Shown here in pieces: positions 1-4,950 of a DNA stretch of 5,540 nucleotides. The stretch is from an archaeon (GTDB lineage: Archaea > Micrarchaeota > Micrarchaeia > Anstonellales > Bilamarchaeaceae): the NCBI GenBank assembly GCA_020052325.1, contig JAGVPF010000020.1, positions 1 through 5,540 of the forward strand. The letters are read 5' to 3'. Made by a program: the position numbers and the translations under genes. The notes under the pieces are model-generated. The model had not been told where the DNA came from, ran no database searches, and saw only the letters and a program-made list of their open reading frames with translations. Each line of letters starts with the position of its first letter. The stretch's first letter is position 1.

Positions 1-384
1 ATCGGCCAGAAGACGATTGGCCGCTACAAGGAAGTCATCAACAACTCGCACTGCATTGTCATGAACGGCCCGGCTGGCGTCTATGAGCTGGACGATTTCT
101 CGCACGGCACCCGCGCGCTCCTCGAGACCGTCGCGAATTCGGACGCGTTCTCCCTGATTGGGGGCGGGCACACCATTTCGGCGATTGAGCGGTTCGGGCT
201 CGACAAGTCGCATTTTGGCTATGTGAGCCTCTCAGGCAAGGCGCTAATAGAGTACCTCTGCGGCCAGACTCTTCCGGGGATAGCGGCCCTTGATGATAAC
301 GAGATGAGGTTTCCAATAGGCAAACCCGGGAAAGGGGCCGCTCCGCACGCGTCGCACGGCACTCCGGAAGGGAAGGGCAAATAA
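1..384 (+). CDS. pgk: phosphoglycerate kinase, C-terminal part (5' end outside window)
   Basis: Phosphoglycerate kinase makes ATP and 3-phosphoglycerate from 1,3-bisphosphoglycerate in the cytoplasm, working in glycolysis and gluconeogenesis. Only the last 127 residues are present; reading starts in frame at base 1. The recognisable nucleotide-binding half includes IGQKTIGRY (residues 1-9 of the fragment), the MNGPAGVYE loop (21-29), FSLIGGGHTISA (the glycine-rich phosphate loop, around 50-61) and the closing segment YVSLSGKALIEYLCGQTLPGIAAL, the archaeal version of the conserved PGK C-terminus. After the usual end, about 30 residues follow (DDNEMRF... rich in Gly, Lys and His), so the protein has an unusual basic tail. 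It stops at TAA 382-384. The family assignment is secure; start and total length cannot be seen. The next gene has its own TATA element, so pgk is probably the last gene of its transcript. Confidence 0.95.
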   Translation: MGQKTIGRYKEVINNSHCIVMNGPAGVYELDDFSHGTRALLETVANSDAFSLIGGGHTISAIERFGLDKSHFGYVSLSGKALIEYLCGQTLPGIAALDDNEMRFPIGKPGKGAAPHASHGTPEGKGK

Positions 385-390
385 GGCGCA

Positions 391-407
391 CGCAGGCACG
401 GCCTGCG
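391..407 (+). other. small hairpin just after the pgk stop
   Basis: CGCAGGC and GCCTGCG form a perfect 7-bp stem around a 3-nt loop (ACG), beginning 6 bases after the pgk stop codon. No T-run follows, so it is not a bacterial-type terminator and archaea do not need such hairpins. It may stabilise the 3' end of the pgk mRNA. The role is inference. Confidence 0.4.
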
Positions 408-448
408 GCATGCATATGGCCGGCAAGCGGCTGGCAGATGACCGGCAG

Positions 449-458
449 ATATTTAAAT
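449..458 (+). promoter_or_regulatory. TATA box for the CorA-like gene
   Basis: The sequence ATATTTAAAT stands out in GC-rich surroundings. Its centre, near 453, predicts a transcription start near 480, giving a leader of about 29 nt before the ATG at 509. A second A/T patch (CATATAAT, 483-490) lies too close to the ATG to be the main TATA box. The leader has a GGGGTGG stretch (496-502) that is at best a weak ribosome binding site. Confidence 0.6.
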
Positions 459-508
459 CTCGGAATTCGCAGTAACAGCATCCATATAATGACACGGGGT
501 GGCCGTGC

Positions 509-1618
509 ATGCCAATCGACAAGGAAATCCTCTCCAAAATCCGGACCAAGCATGGGGATGCGAAAATCATCCTATCCCTGGAAGAGAAGGGGTTCTGTGT
601 CGCCCAATTCAAGGATGGCAGCACGGAAGAGATGGAATCCCGCGACGTCCGGGACTTTTTGAAAAGAGCGGAAGCCTGCTCGGTCGCATGGGTGGACTAC
701 ATCGTTGACGACTTCGAGGGCGAAGCGCTAAAAACCGCTTCAGCCCTTGGTTTTAGCGAGAGCCTGGTGTCCACGCTGCTCAAGAACAAGCATTCCGGCT
801 ACGAAGACCTTGATACGGAGCTGGGCCTGCTGATTCCGGCCATCATCGTCCAGGGCTTCGATGTCAAGGTCGAGTACCTCCTCCTTCTGATCCGCGACGG
901 CCTCGTGGCTACAATCCACACGACCGAAATCAAGCGCTTCTTCAGGCTGAGGCGCTACGCCAAGATTTTCATGCGGAAAATCAAGCCCAACCTTCCCAGA
1001 AATGACAAGATTACCCATGTCCTGATCCGCATCATCGATGAAAACAATGCGAGGAACTTCGACCACCTGCGGGAAATCGAGGAGAACGCCGACCAGCTCA
1101 GCGCGAAGCTCTCGGATGTGAAGACGCCCCGGGACGAGATAGGAAAGGACATCCACATGATGAAGCATGCGCTGATAACCTACCTCAACGCGCTCTGGGA
1201 GACAGTCGATGTGCTGAACACGCTTCGTTACGGGGACCCTGAAATCCTTACAGACGACCCGAAAATACTCCAGCGCCTGGCCGGCCTCGTCGTGGAAGTC
1301 AACAACCAGATAGGCCTTGCAGAGCACATGAGCGAAGTCCTTGCCAGCGGGCTGGAAGTGATGCAGAGCATCTACAACAACCAGCTCCAGATACTGAACA
1401 ACAAGCTCGCGCTCCTTGTGGCCTACCTGACTGTCCTGGGCACCGCGTTCCTCGTTCCGAACACGATTGCGACCGCCCTTGGCAGCACGGCATTCGCCTT
1501 GACGCCCGCCGACCAGCCATGGTACATCGCTCTCCTCGTAGCTTCAACCATTCTCGCTACCGCCGGATCCTACATCTGGGTCAAGAAAATGGGGCTGCTC
1601 CCTGAAAAGACGGAATAA
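509..1618 (+). CDS. CorA-like divalent metal ion transporter without GMN motif
   Basis: A 369-residue protein with the CorA (Mg2+/Co2+ channel) plan: a long cytoplasmic N-terminal domain (about 1-180), long charged helices (about 180-298, including the helix that would line the funnel), and two C-terminal membrane helices (about 299-322 and 338-358) followed by a basic, cytosolic tail (VKKMGLLPEKTE). CorA proteins form pentamers whose first membrane helix ends in Gly-Met-Asn. Here that place reads VPNTIATALG (316-325), so the Pro and following Gly are kept but Met-Asn are not. The periplasmic loop is short and has a single Asp (STAFALTPADQPW). The start at 509 gives the first Met after the TATA box. 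The gene is flanked by pgk (same strand, 124-bp gap) and by a convergent gene 21 bp downstream. Family membership is clear; the ion carried is unknown, and Mg2+ uptake should not be assumed. Confidence 0.85.
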   Translation: MPIDKEILSKIRTKHGDAKIILSLEEKGFCVAQFKDGSTEEMESRDVRDFLKRAEACSVAWVDYIVDDFEGEALKTASALGFSESLVSTLLKNKHSGYEDLDTELGLLIPAIIVQGFDVKVEYLLLLIRDGLVATIHTTEIKRFFRLRRYAKIFMRKIKPNLPRNDKITHVLIRIIDENNARNFDHLREIEENADQLSAKLSDVKTPRDEIGKDIHMMKHALITYLNALWETVDVLNTLRYGDPEILTDDPKILQRLAGLVVEVNNQIGLAEHMSEVLASGLEVMQSIYNNQLQILNNKLALLVAYLTVLGTAFLVPNTIATALGSTAFALTPADQPWYIALLVASTILATAGSYIWVKKMGLLPEKTE

Positions 1619-1639
1619 CGCCCCTTGGCTACATGCCGC

Positions 1640-2044
1640 TCATTTTCCGTATAGGTCCTTAATCCGGCCGAGCACCATGTCCTCGATGCCGAATTTTACC
1701 TCTTTTCCCGGGCTGATGACCAGCGCAGGCCATCCCATGCCCTGCGAAAACGCCACCCTCGCCCTCCTGTGGCCGTCAAGCAGGATTAGCCCGCTCTTTT
1801 TCCGGAGGACGATTATCGGCGTCGAATAGCCCTCGCCTATGGCCGAATTGATGAGGCGCATCTTCTCGGCGGCCGTCGCTTCGGTCTCCTCCCCGCAATA
1901 AGTGTACAAGATGCCCCCGATATCCTTGTGCGTCAGGGTTTTCTCAGCTTTCGAGAACCGGACTCCGGGGTATAGCTGGCTGTAATACTCGATTAGCCTA
2001 TCGAATATCCTCTTCTCCTCCTCAGGCGGCACAAGTCCGACCAT
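1640..2044 (-). CDS. small ParB/sulfiredoxin-fold protein
   Basis: A 134-residue soluble protein. The C-terminal two thirds matches the ParB N-terminal/sulfiredoxin fold: a strand STPIIVLRKKSGLILL (74-89) leads straight into DGHRRARVA (90-98), the equivalent of ParB box II (GERRxRA) that holds the triphosphate of CTP in ParB and of the DGHHR loop in ADP-dependent serine kinase SerK. No helix-turn-helix or dimerisation domain follows, so it is not a complete chromosome-partition ParB. The sulfiredoxin catalytic Cys is absent from this loop; the only Cys is C50. The first 35 residues are helical and acidic (PPEEEKRIFDRLIEYYSQLY). A good ribosome binding site precedes the ATG. It is convergent with the CorA-like gene and divergent from tfb. 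Nucleotide binding is a reasonable inference; the substrate or partner is unknown. Confidence 0.75.
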   Translation of the reverse strand: MVGLVPPEEEKRIFDRLIEYYSQLYPGVRFSKAEKTLTHKDIGGILYTYCGEETEATAAEKMRLINSAIGEGYSTPIIVLRKKSGLILLDGHRRARVAFSQGMGWPALVISPGKEVKFGIEDMVLGRIKDLYGK

Positions 2045-2050
2045 TGATAC

Positions 2051-2057
2051 ATCACCC
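2051..2057 (-). promoter_or_regulatory. ribosome binding site of the ParB-like gene
   Basis: On the minus strand GGGTGAT lies 6 nt before the ATG at 2044. GGTGAT is a direct match to the complement of the archaeal 16S rRNA 3' end. It fixes the start codon. Confidence 0.65.
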
Positions 2058-2077
2058 TAATCCTTGACACCCCCAAT

Positions 2078-2085
2078 GTTTTAAT
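2078..2085 (-). promoter_or_regulatory. possible TATA element of the ParB-like gene
   Basis: On the minus strand ATTAAAAC is the nearest A/T-rich element, but it would place the transcription start near 2055, inside the ribosome binding site, which is awkward. The nearly symmetric A/T core at 2127-2138 could instead serve both directions, giving a leader of about 60 nt. The choice is open. Confidence 0.3.
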
Positions 2086-2122
2086 CCCTTGCCGGGGCGG
2101 ACGCGTCATCCGTGGGGCTAAC

Positions 2123-2137
2123 CGAAAAATATATAAA
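2123..2137 (+). promoter_or_regulatory. BRE and TATA box of the tfb gene
   Basis: A purine-rich CGAAAAA element (BRE-like, 2123-2129) is joined to TATATAAA (2130-2137). This is the strongest archaeal promoter in the window. The expected start of transcription is near 2160, which leaves a leader of about 42 nt before the ATG at 2202. TFB recognises exactly such BRE elements, so the factor could respond to its own level, but this is inference. Confidence 0.75.
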
Positions 2138-2189
2138 TACCTACTTTCAATAAAATTCTGCAAATTCTTAAAAACCTATGTGTGATTTT

Positions 2190-2194
2190 GGAGG
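2190..2194 (+). promoter_or_regulatory. Shine-Dalgarno site that decides the tfb start
   Basis: GGAGG lies 7 nt before the ATG at 2202. The in-frame ATG further upstream at 2178 has no such site (AAAAACCT precedes it) and would only add MCDFGGFS ahead of the TFB zinc ribbon. The site therefore supports 2202. Confidence 0.75.
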
Positions 2195-2201
2195 CTTTTC
2201 T

Positions 2202-3116
2202 ATGGGTTCAACAGCGACTAAATGTCCCGAATGCAAGAGCAAGCGCGTTGTTCGCGATTACGAGCGCGGGGAGCTTCTCTGCTCCAGCTGCGGCCTGATA
2301 ATCGCCGAGAACATTCACGACATGGGTCCCGAGTGGCGTGCGTTCGACGCAGAGCAGAAGGAGAAGAAGGCCCGCGGCGGAGCGCCCATAAAATACATGA
2401 GGCCGAACAAGGGCCTTGTCACCGAGATAGACCAGTATAACCGGGATATCCGCGGGGGCAAGATAAGCCCGAAGAAGCAGGCCCAGCTCTACCGCATGAG
2501 GAAATGGCACAAGAGGGTGTCCATCGCAACGTCGATGGAAAGGAACCTCGTCATCGCGCTTGCCGAGCTGGACCGCGTCGCATCATCCTTAGGGCTTCCC
2601 GAGAACATCAAGGAAAGCGCAGCGCTCCTCTACCGCAGGGCGGTCAAGGAAGAGCTCATCCGCGGAAGGCTGATCGAGAGCGTGGTCGCCGCGGTCATCT
2701 ACGCGATTTGCAGGCTCCAGGGCATCCCCAGGACCCTTGACGAGATTTCCCGCGCTTCCGGCATCGAGAAGAAGGAAATCGGACGCGCATACCGCTTCAT
2801 CAAGGCGGAGCTTCATGTGGACGTCCCGCTCACAGACCCGGCCCAGTACGTGCCGAAATTCGCAACCGCACTGAAACTCGGGGGCGAAGTGCAGGAGGAG
2901 GCCGTGAAGCTAATCAAGAAGGCGCTCCGCAAGGGCCTGATATCCGGGCGCGGTCCGACCGGCGTCGCCGCAGCGGCTCTCTATATCGCAAGCGCGATGC
3001 ACGGCGAGAAGAAGACCCAGAAGGAGGTCGCGGACGTGGCCGGCGTGACGGAAGTCACAATTCGAAACCGCTACCGCGAGCTCAAGAAGGAGCTGGGCCT
3101 GAAGGTCAACCTGTAA
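2202..3116 (+). CDS. tfb: transcription initiation factor IIB (TFB)
   Basis: TFB bridges the TBP-TATA complex and RNA polymerase, and reads the BRE, at every archaeal promoter. From the ATG at 2202 it has 304 residues, the usual TFB length. Domains in order: zinc ribbon with C8, C11, C27 and C30 (CPEC...CSSC); the family-typical GPEWRAF (42-48), which begins the B-reader; a basic linker (50-105); first cyclin-like repeat (about 108-202); second cyclin-like repeat (about 214-300) with the BRE-contacting helix-turn-helix ADVAGVTEVTIRNRYREL (277-294). All zinc ligands and both repeats are intact, so it looks like a working general factor. The ATG at 2178 is in frame but has no ribosome binding site. 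It is divergent from the ParB-like gene and followed by a T-rich termination region, so it is probably transcribed alone. Whether the genome has other TFB copies cannot be seen. Confidence 0.95.
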   Translation: MGSTATKCPECKSKRVVRDYERGELLCSSCGLIIAENIHDMGPEWRAFDAEQKEKKARGGAPIKYMRPNKGLVTEIDQYNRDIRGGKISPKKQAQLYRMRKWHKRVSIATSMERNLVIALAELDRVASSLGLPENIKESAALLYRRAVKEELIRGRLIESVVAAVIYAICRLQGIPRTLDEISRASGIEKKEIGRAYRFIKAELHVDVPLTDPAQYVPKFATALKLGGEVQEEAVKLIKKALRKGLISGRGPTGVAAAALYIASAMHGEKKTQKEVADVAGVTEVTIRNRYRELKKELGLKVNL

Positions 3117-3186
3117 AATTTTCTTTTCTTCTTATCCATCTTTTTTCATTCATTATTTTCTTCCGTCCTTTTTCTATCCTTTTTCA
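3117..3186 (+). terminator. T-rich transcription termination region after tfb
   Basis: Directly after the tfb stop codon the + strand becomes strikingly pyrimidine-rich, with repeated T-runs (TTTTC around 3119-3129, TTTTTT 3141-3146, TTTT 3156-3159, TTTTT 3169-3173 and 3180-3184). Archaeal RNA polymerase terminates at such T-tracts on the non-template strand without a hairpin. Several in a row suggest efficient termination of a well-expressed gene, which also insulates the RNA elements downstream. Confidence 0.75.
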
Positions 3187-3212
3187 GCCCCTTACGGCGA
3201 TTTTTCGTCATA

Positions 3213-3220
3213 CTTTTAAC
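3213..3220 (+). promoter_or_regulatory. TATA-like element ahead of the first sRNA candidate
   Basis: CTTTTAAC is centred about 27 bp before position 3243, just 5 nt ahead of the C box at 3248. This is the right spacing for an sRNA whose 5' end lies a few bases before its C box. The sequence is a moderate, not perfect, match to archaeal TATA boxes. Confidence 0.4.
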
Positions 3221-3242
3221 CTGAGCGTATCAAAGGAAACGT

Positions 3243-3310
3243 CCGGGATGATGAGAGTTTAACAGGCTGAGGGCGCAAGTCCTATGAAGTAGAATATCAC
3301 TCTGACCGAA
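3243..3310 (+). ncRNA. candidate C/D box sRNA (element A)
   Basis: C/D box sRNAs guide 2'-O-methylation of rRNA or tRNA by fibrillarin with L7Ae and Nop5. Here a perfect C box ATGATGA (3248-3254) is followed by a 12-nt spacer (3255-3266), CTGA as D' box (3267-3270), a hairpin GGGC-GCAA-GTCC (3271-3282) with a GNRA-type loop, a degenerate C' box (CTATGAAG, about 3282-3289), a spacer of about 12 nt (3290-3301), and CTGA as D box (3302-3305). The distance from C to D is 58 nt, typical for archaea. Only 2-3 base pairs (GG/CC) close the ends. A TATA-like element sits at the right distance. The rRNA or tRNA targets would be complementary to 3255-3266 and 3290-3301; I could not assign them. The weak point is the poor C' box. 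Element B has the same plan, which strengthens both. Confidence 0.55.
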
Positions 3311-3351
3311 AATTTCCTCCGCCACGACACCGGGTAAATTTTCATAAAACT

Positions 3352-3403
3352 TCCTGTCCGATTTGACTCCGGCACTCTGTCGAAGCATGGTGAATCGGAT
3401 GGA
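3352..3403 (+). other. hairpin between the two sRNA candidates
   Basis: TCCGATT (3357-3363) pairs perfectly with AATCGGA (3393-3399). G.T wobbles extend the stem on both sides (3356/3400; 3364-3365/3391-3392), and TCC/GGA (3352-3354/3401-3403) adds three pairs past a one-base bulge. The 25-nt interior (3366-3390) has no strong further pairing. Tandem GA steps on both arms hint at a kink-turn but do not fit it cleanly. The 7-bp stem is not a tRNA acceptor, because only 43 nt are enclosed. Function unknown. Confidence 0.35.
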
Positions 3404-3420
3404 TACCTACAAAAGCCTTT

Positions 3421-3461
3421 TCAGGTATTGACTAATCCAATGATGAGAATGCAATACCTGA
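3421..3461 (+). repeat. 10-bp perfect inverted repeat overlapping the D' guide of element B
   Basis: TCAGGTATTG (3421-3430) is the exact reverse complement of CAATACCTGA (3452-3461), with a 21-nt loop that contains the C box. The right arm is the end of the putative D' guide plus the whole D' box of element B. If a transcript began before 3421, this stem would hide that guide and box. Further pairs with wobbles (3418-3420/3462-3464) lengthen it. Confidence 0.6.
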
Positions 3462-3503
3462 GAGCCCGCAAGGGCGATGACCGCGATCTTGAGTTCTGAC
3501 GAA
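3436..3503 (+). ncRNA. candidate C/D box sRNA (element B)
   Basis: This element has the same parts in the same order as element A: C box ATGATGA (3440-3446), 11-nt spacer (3447-3457), CTGA D' box (3458-3461), a perfect hairpin GCCC-GCAA-GGGC (3464-3475), C' box GCGATGA (3474-3480, six of seven matches to RTGATGA), a 15-nt spacer (3481-3495) and CTGA D box (3496-3499). C to D spans 60 nt. Flanking bases hardly pair, and only a weak TATA-like ACAAAAG (3409-3415) lies upstream. The guides would be 3447-3457 and the last 10-12 nt before 3496. The alternative reading is that the bases belong to a larger folded RNA, since both guides have complementary sequence nearby (3421-3430 and 3515-3525). Confidence 0.55.
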
Positions 3504-3567
3504 CGAAGTGAGGAAGAACTCGGGAGATGGCGAACGGCGCACCGTTCGACGGATCTTGAGTTCTGAC
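3485..3567 (+). repeat. 16-bp direct repeat, two copies 67 bp apart
   Basis: GATCTTGAGTTCTGAC occurs at 3485-3500 and again at 3552-3567. The first copy is the second guide and D box of element B. The second copy is the 3' arm of the following hairpin and ends 4 bases before the stop codon of the minus-strand lipoprotein gene. A partial duplication of the sRNA end is one explanation. Confidence 0.8.
3515..3564 (+). ncRNA. 50-nt structured hairpin next to element B
   Basis: The outer stem pairs 3515-3525 with 3554-3564 (11 pairs, two of them G.T). Then come tandem G.A/A.G (3526-3527 with 3552-3553), T.G and G-C (3528-3529 with 3550-3551), one G.A (3530/3549) and a perfect 7-bp stem CGAACGG/CCGTTCG (3531-3537/3542-3548) closed by a CGCA loop. 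Every irregular pair is a G.U or G.A in the + strand RNA and would be A.C or C.U in the minus strand RNA, which argues for + strand transcription. The 5' arm could alternatively pair with the first copy of the direct repeat (3487-3497), giving two exclusive folds. Its role is unknown; a 3' processing or terminator structure, or a separate small RNA, are possibilities. Confidence 0.5.
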
Positions 3568-3571
3568 TACA

Positions 3572-4933
3572 TCAACGCCACGTGAACATGCCGCTCTTCG
3601 ACTCGAGCGGCTCGAAGTTGTCTCCGTAAACGACAACGCTTATGCGGAAGGGCTCGCCGGTTGGCGCGCGGAGGTTCGTGAAGTTGCCTTCATAGTACCA
3701 CCTGGTCCGGATATCCCCCGCATCGAGCGTGAGCCGGTCCAGGATTCCCCCATCCCCTGTGGATTCGAGCGACGCGTCTATCCGCACGTTTTTCGCCGTC
3801 AGGGGCCCGAAGTTGTCGATGCGTATCCCAGTCACATTCACGAACATGTCGTGCGGGCCGTACGCGTAGGTATAATTGAAGGTGCTGTTCCGTCCCCACC
3901 CGAGGTATATGTCCGGCTGCGCTTCAGGTGGGGGCACGACAGTCACGTTCGTCATGGGACCAAAATCCTCGGGCAGCTGGCCTATGCCATATCCCTCCCC
4001 GGTCGTCTCGAGATAGCAGTATTCCCGGCCATCGTACAGGTAGGCTGCGGCAGGGGGGCTGAAGTCCGACGGGTTGCAGGATACGCCCGCAGCCACATGG
4101 CCCGGAAGCCGCAGGAGAACGACGTCATATCCCATCCTTTCGAGGATTGCCGCCATCAGGATGGACGTGTCCTCGCAGTCGCCCCCGTCGGCATAGATGG
4201 TTTCAGACGGATAACGCGGATAATCGTCGTAGGGCGTTGTCACATTGTCGTATGTATAAGGGAGGTTTTGGACGAACGCAATCGAGAATTCCGCCTGTTC
4301 GTATCCTTCGAATCCCTCCCGTTCCGAAATATTCGCGAGCAACCCCGTCACCAGCGAGACCGTGTCATTGCTGTATGGGTCGTCGACGAAATTCCACAGG
4401 TCGTGCCGGCCGCTCCTGTCCTCGATGGCGCCGCTTCCGGTCTCGTTCCTGTAGCAGAGGTAAAAATAGTATCCCTTTCCCCCGTAAGACCAATCGTATA
4501 TCTTAAGGACCGGGTACCCTTCCGAGCAAAGGGAGGGGGCGAACTTTTCGAAATCCCCCGGCGTGATGCATGACTGGTTATACGAAACATATCCCTTTCC
4601 GCAGCTGCAGGCGCATGTATCGTTCTGGATGGCGCCATATGAATTGGGGTAGCTTGCACTGCATTCGGAGTTGCAGGCGGCTTCGCGGATATAATCGTAC
4701 TCTACTTCGCTAAAACAGGTTCCATTGTACTGCCGGTATCCTCTCTCGCACCGGCACATGCAGGAGCCGTTTTCCATGCTTGCGATTGAATGGAGCCCGC
4801 CCATTTGGCATTCATAATCGCAGATGGCGCGCTGGTCGGACGGTTCAGCGCTTTCTTGGGGGCGGATGCAGCCGGATGCGGGCAGCAGCAGGGAGAATGA
4901 CAAAGCCAGGAAGACCATGCGCCGGTTGAGCAT
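3572..4933 (-). CDS. exported lipoprotein: two cysteine repeats plus transglutaminase-like domain
   Basis: A 453-residue predicted surface protein, numbered from the ATG at 4933. Residues 1-21 are a signal peptide (RR, then VFLALSFSLLL) ending in a lipobox-like ASGC, with C22 as lipid anchor. Two cysteine-rich repeats follow (38-73 and 87-122). The transglutaminase-like papain fold spans about 145-315, with GGDCEDTS (C253 as nucleophile), LPGHVAAGV (H279) and YCYLETTGEGYGIGQLP (E309 as likely third residue), all intact. A C-terminal beta-rich part (about 365-453, IDNFGPLTAKNVRIDA) resembles an Ig/CARDB-type sandwich. Thirteen Asn-X-Ser/Thr sequons suggest heavy glycosylation outside the cell. 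An in-frame ATG at 4942 exists but lies only 8 bases from the TATA box; 4933 could be leaderless, and 4918 is also possible but loses the RR. It may cleave or cross-link cell-surface peptides; the substrate is unknown. Confidence 0.85.
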   Translation of the reverse strand: MLNRRMVFLALSFSLLLPASGCIRPQESAEPSDQRAICDYECQMGGLHSIASMENGSCMCRCERGYRQYNGTCFSEVEYDYIREAACNSECSASYPNSYGAIQNDTCACSCGKGYVSYNQSCITPGDFEKFAPSLCSEGYPVLKIYDWSYGGKGYYFYLCYRNETGSGAIEDRSGRHDLWNFVDDPYSNDTVSLVTGLLANISEREGFEGYEQAEFSIAFVQNLPYTYDNVTTPYDDYPRYPSETIYADGGDCEDTSILMAAILERMGYDVVLLRLPGHVAAGVSCNPSDFSPPAAAYLYDGREYCYLETTGEGYGIGQLPEDFGPMTNVTVVPPPEAQPDIYLGWGRNSTFNYTYAYGPHDMFVNVTGIRIDNFGPLTAKNVRIDASLESTGDGGILDRLTLDAGDIRTRWYYEGNFTNLRAPTGEPFRISVVVYGDNFEPLESKSGMFTWR

Positions 4934-4950
4934 GAAATCCATTACTGAAC

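Noticed and set aside
483..490. CATATAAT as the TATA box of the CorA-like gene
   Set aside because: It would place the start of transcription at or after the ATG; the element at 449-458 fits better.
59..624. Open frames on the minus strand over the end of pgk and the start of the CorA-like gene (up to 164 codons)
   Set aside because: They are antisense to clear coding sequence and have arginine- and proline-rich, non-homologous translations. They have no promoter or ribosome binding site.
740..1327. 195-codon open frame antisense to the CorA-like gene
   Set aside because: It is a shadow of codon bias in the real gene and its product has no recognisable domain.
3230..3260. AGGAAACGTCCGGG resembles the start of RNase P RNA
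   Set aside because: The other conserved RNase P segments (for example the ACAGAA and GGCTTA regions) are not found in the following 330 bases.
3260..3270. TAACAGGCTGA resembles a conserved 23S rRNA segment (GATAACAGGCTGAT)
   Set aside because: The match is only 11 nt and neighbouring bases do not follow rRNA. It has the same sense as the rRNA, so it cannot guide that site, and is better read as guide end plus D' box.
3357..3399. 7-bp stem TCCGATT/AATCGGA considered as a tRNA acceptor stem
   Set aside because: Only 43 nt are enclosed and there are no D-arm or T-arm motifs; a second GTTCGAC at 3544-3550 is inside a 7-bp hairpin and does not give a T-arm.
3421..3636. 71-codon minus-strand frame across the end of the lipoprotein gene and the RNA region
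   Set aside because: It overlaps the lipoprotein C-terminus in another frame and the structured RNA elements; low-complexity Ser/Arg product with no ribosome binding site.
3851..4573. 240-codon + strand frame antisense to the lipoprotein gene
   Set aside because: The minus strand has a signal peptide, cysteine repeats and an intact catalytic triad; the + strand frame has no start signals or motifs.
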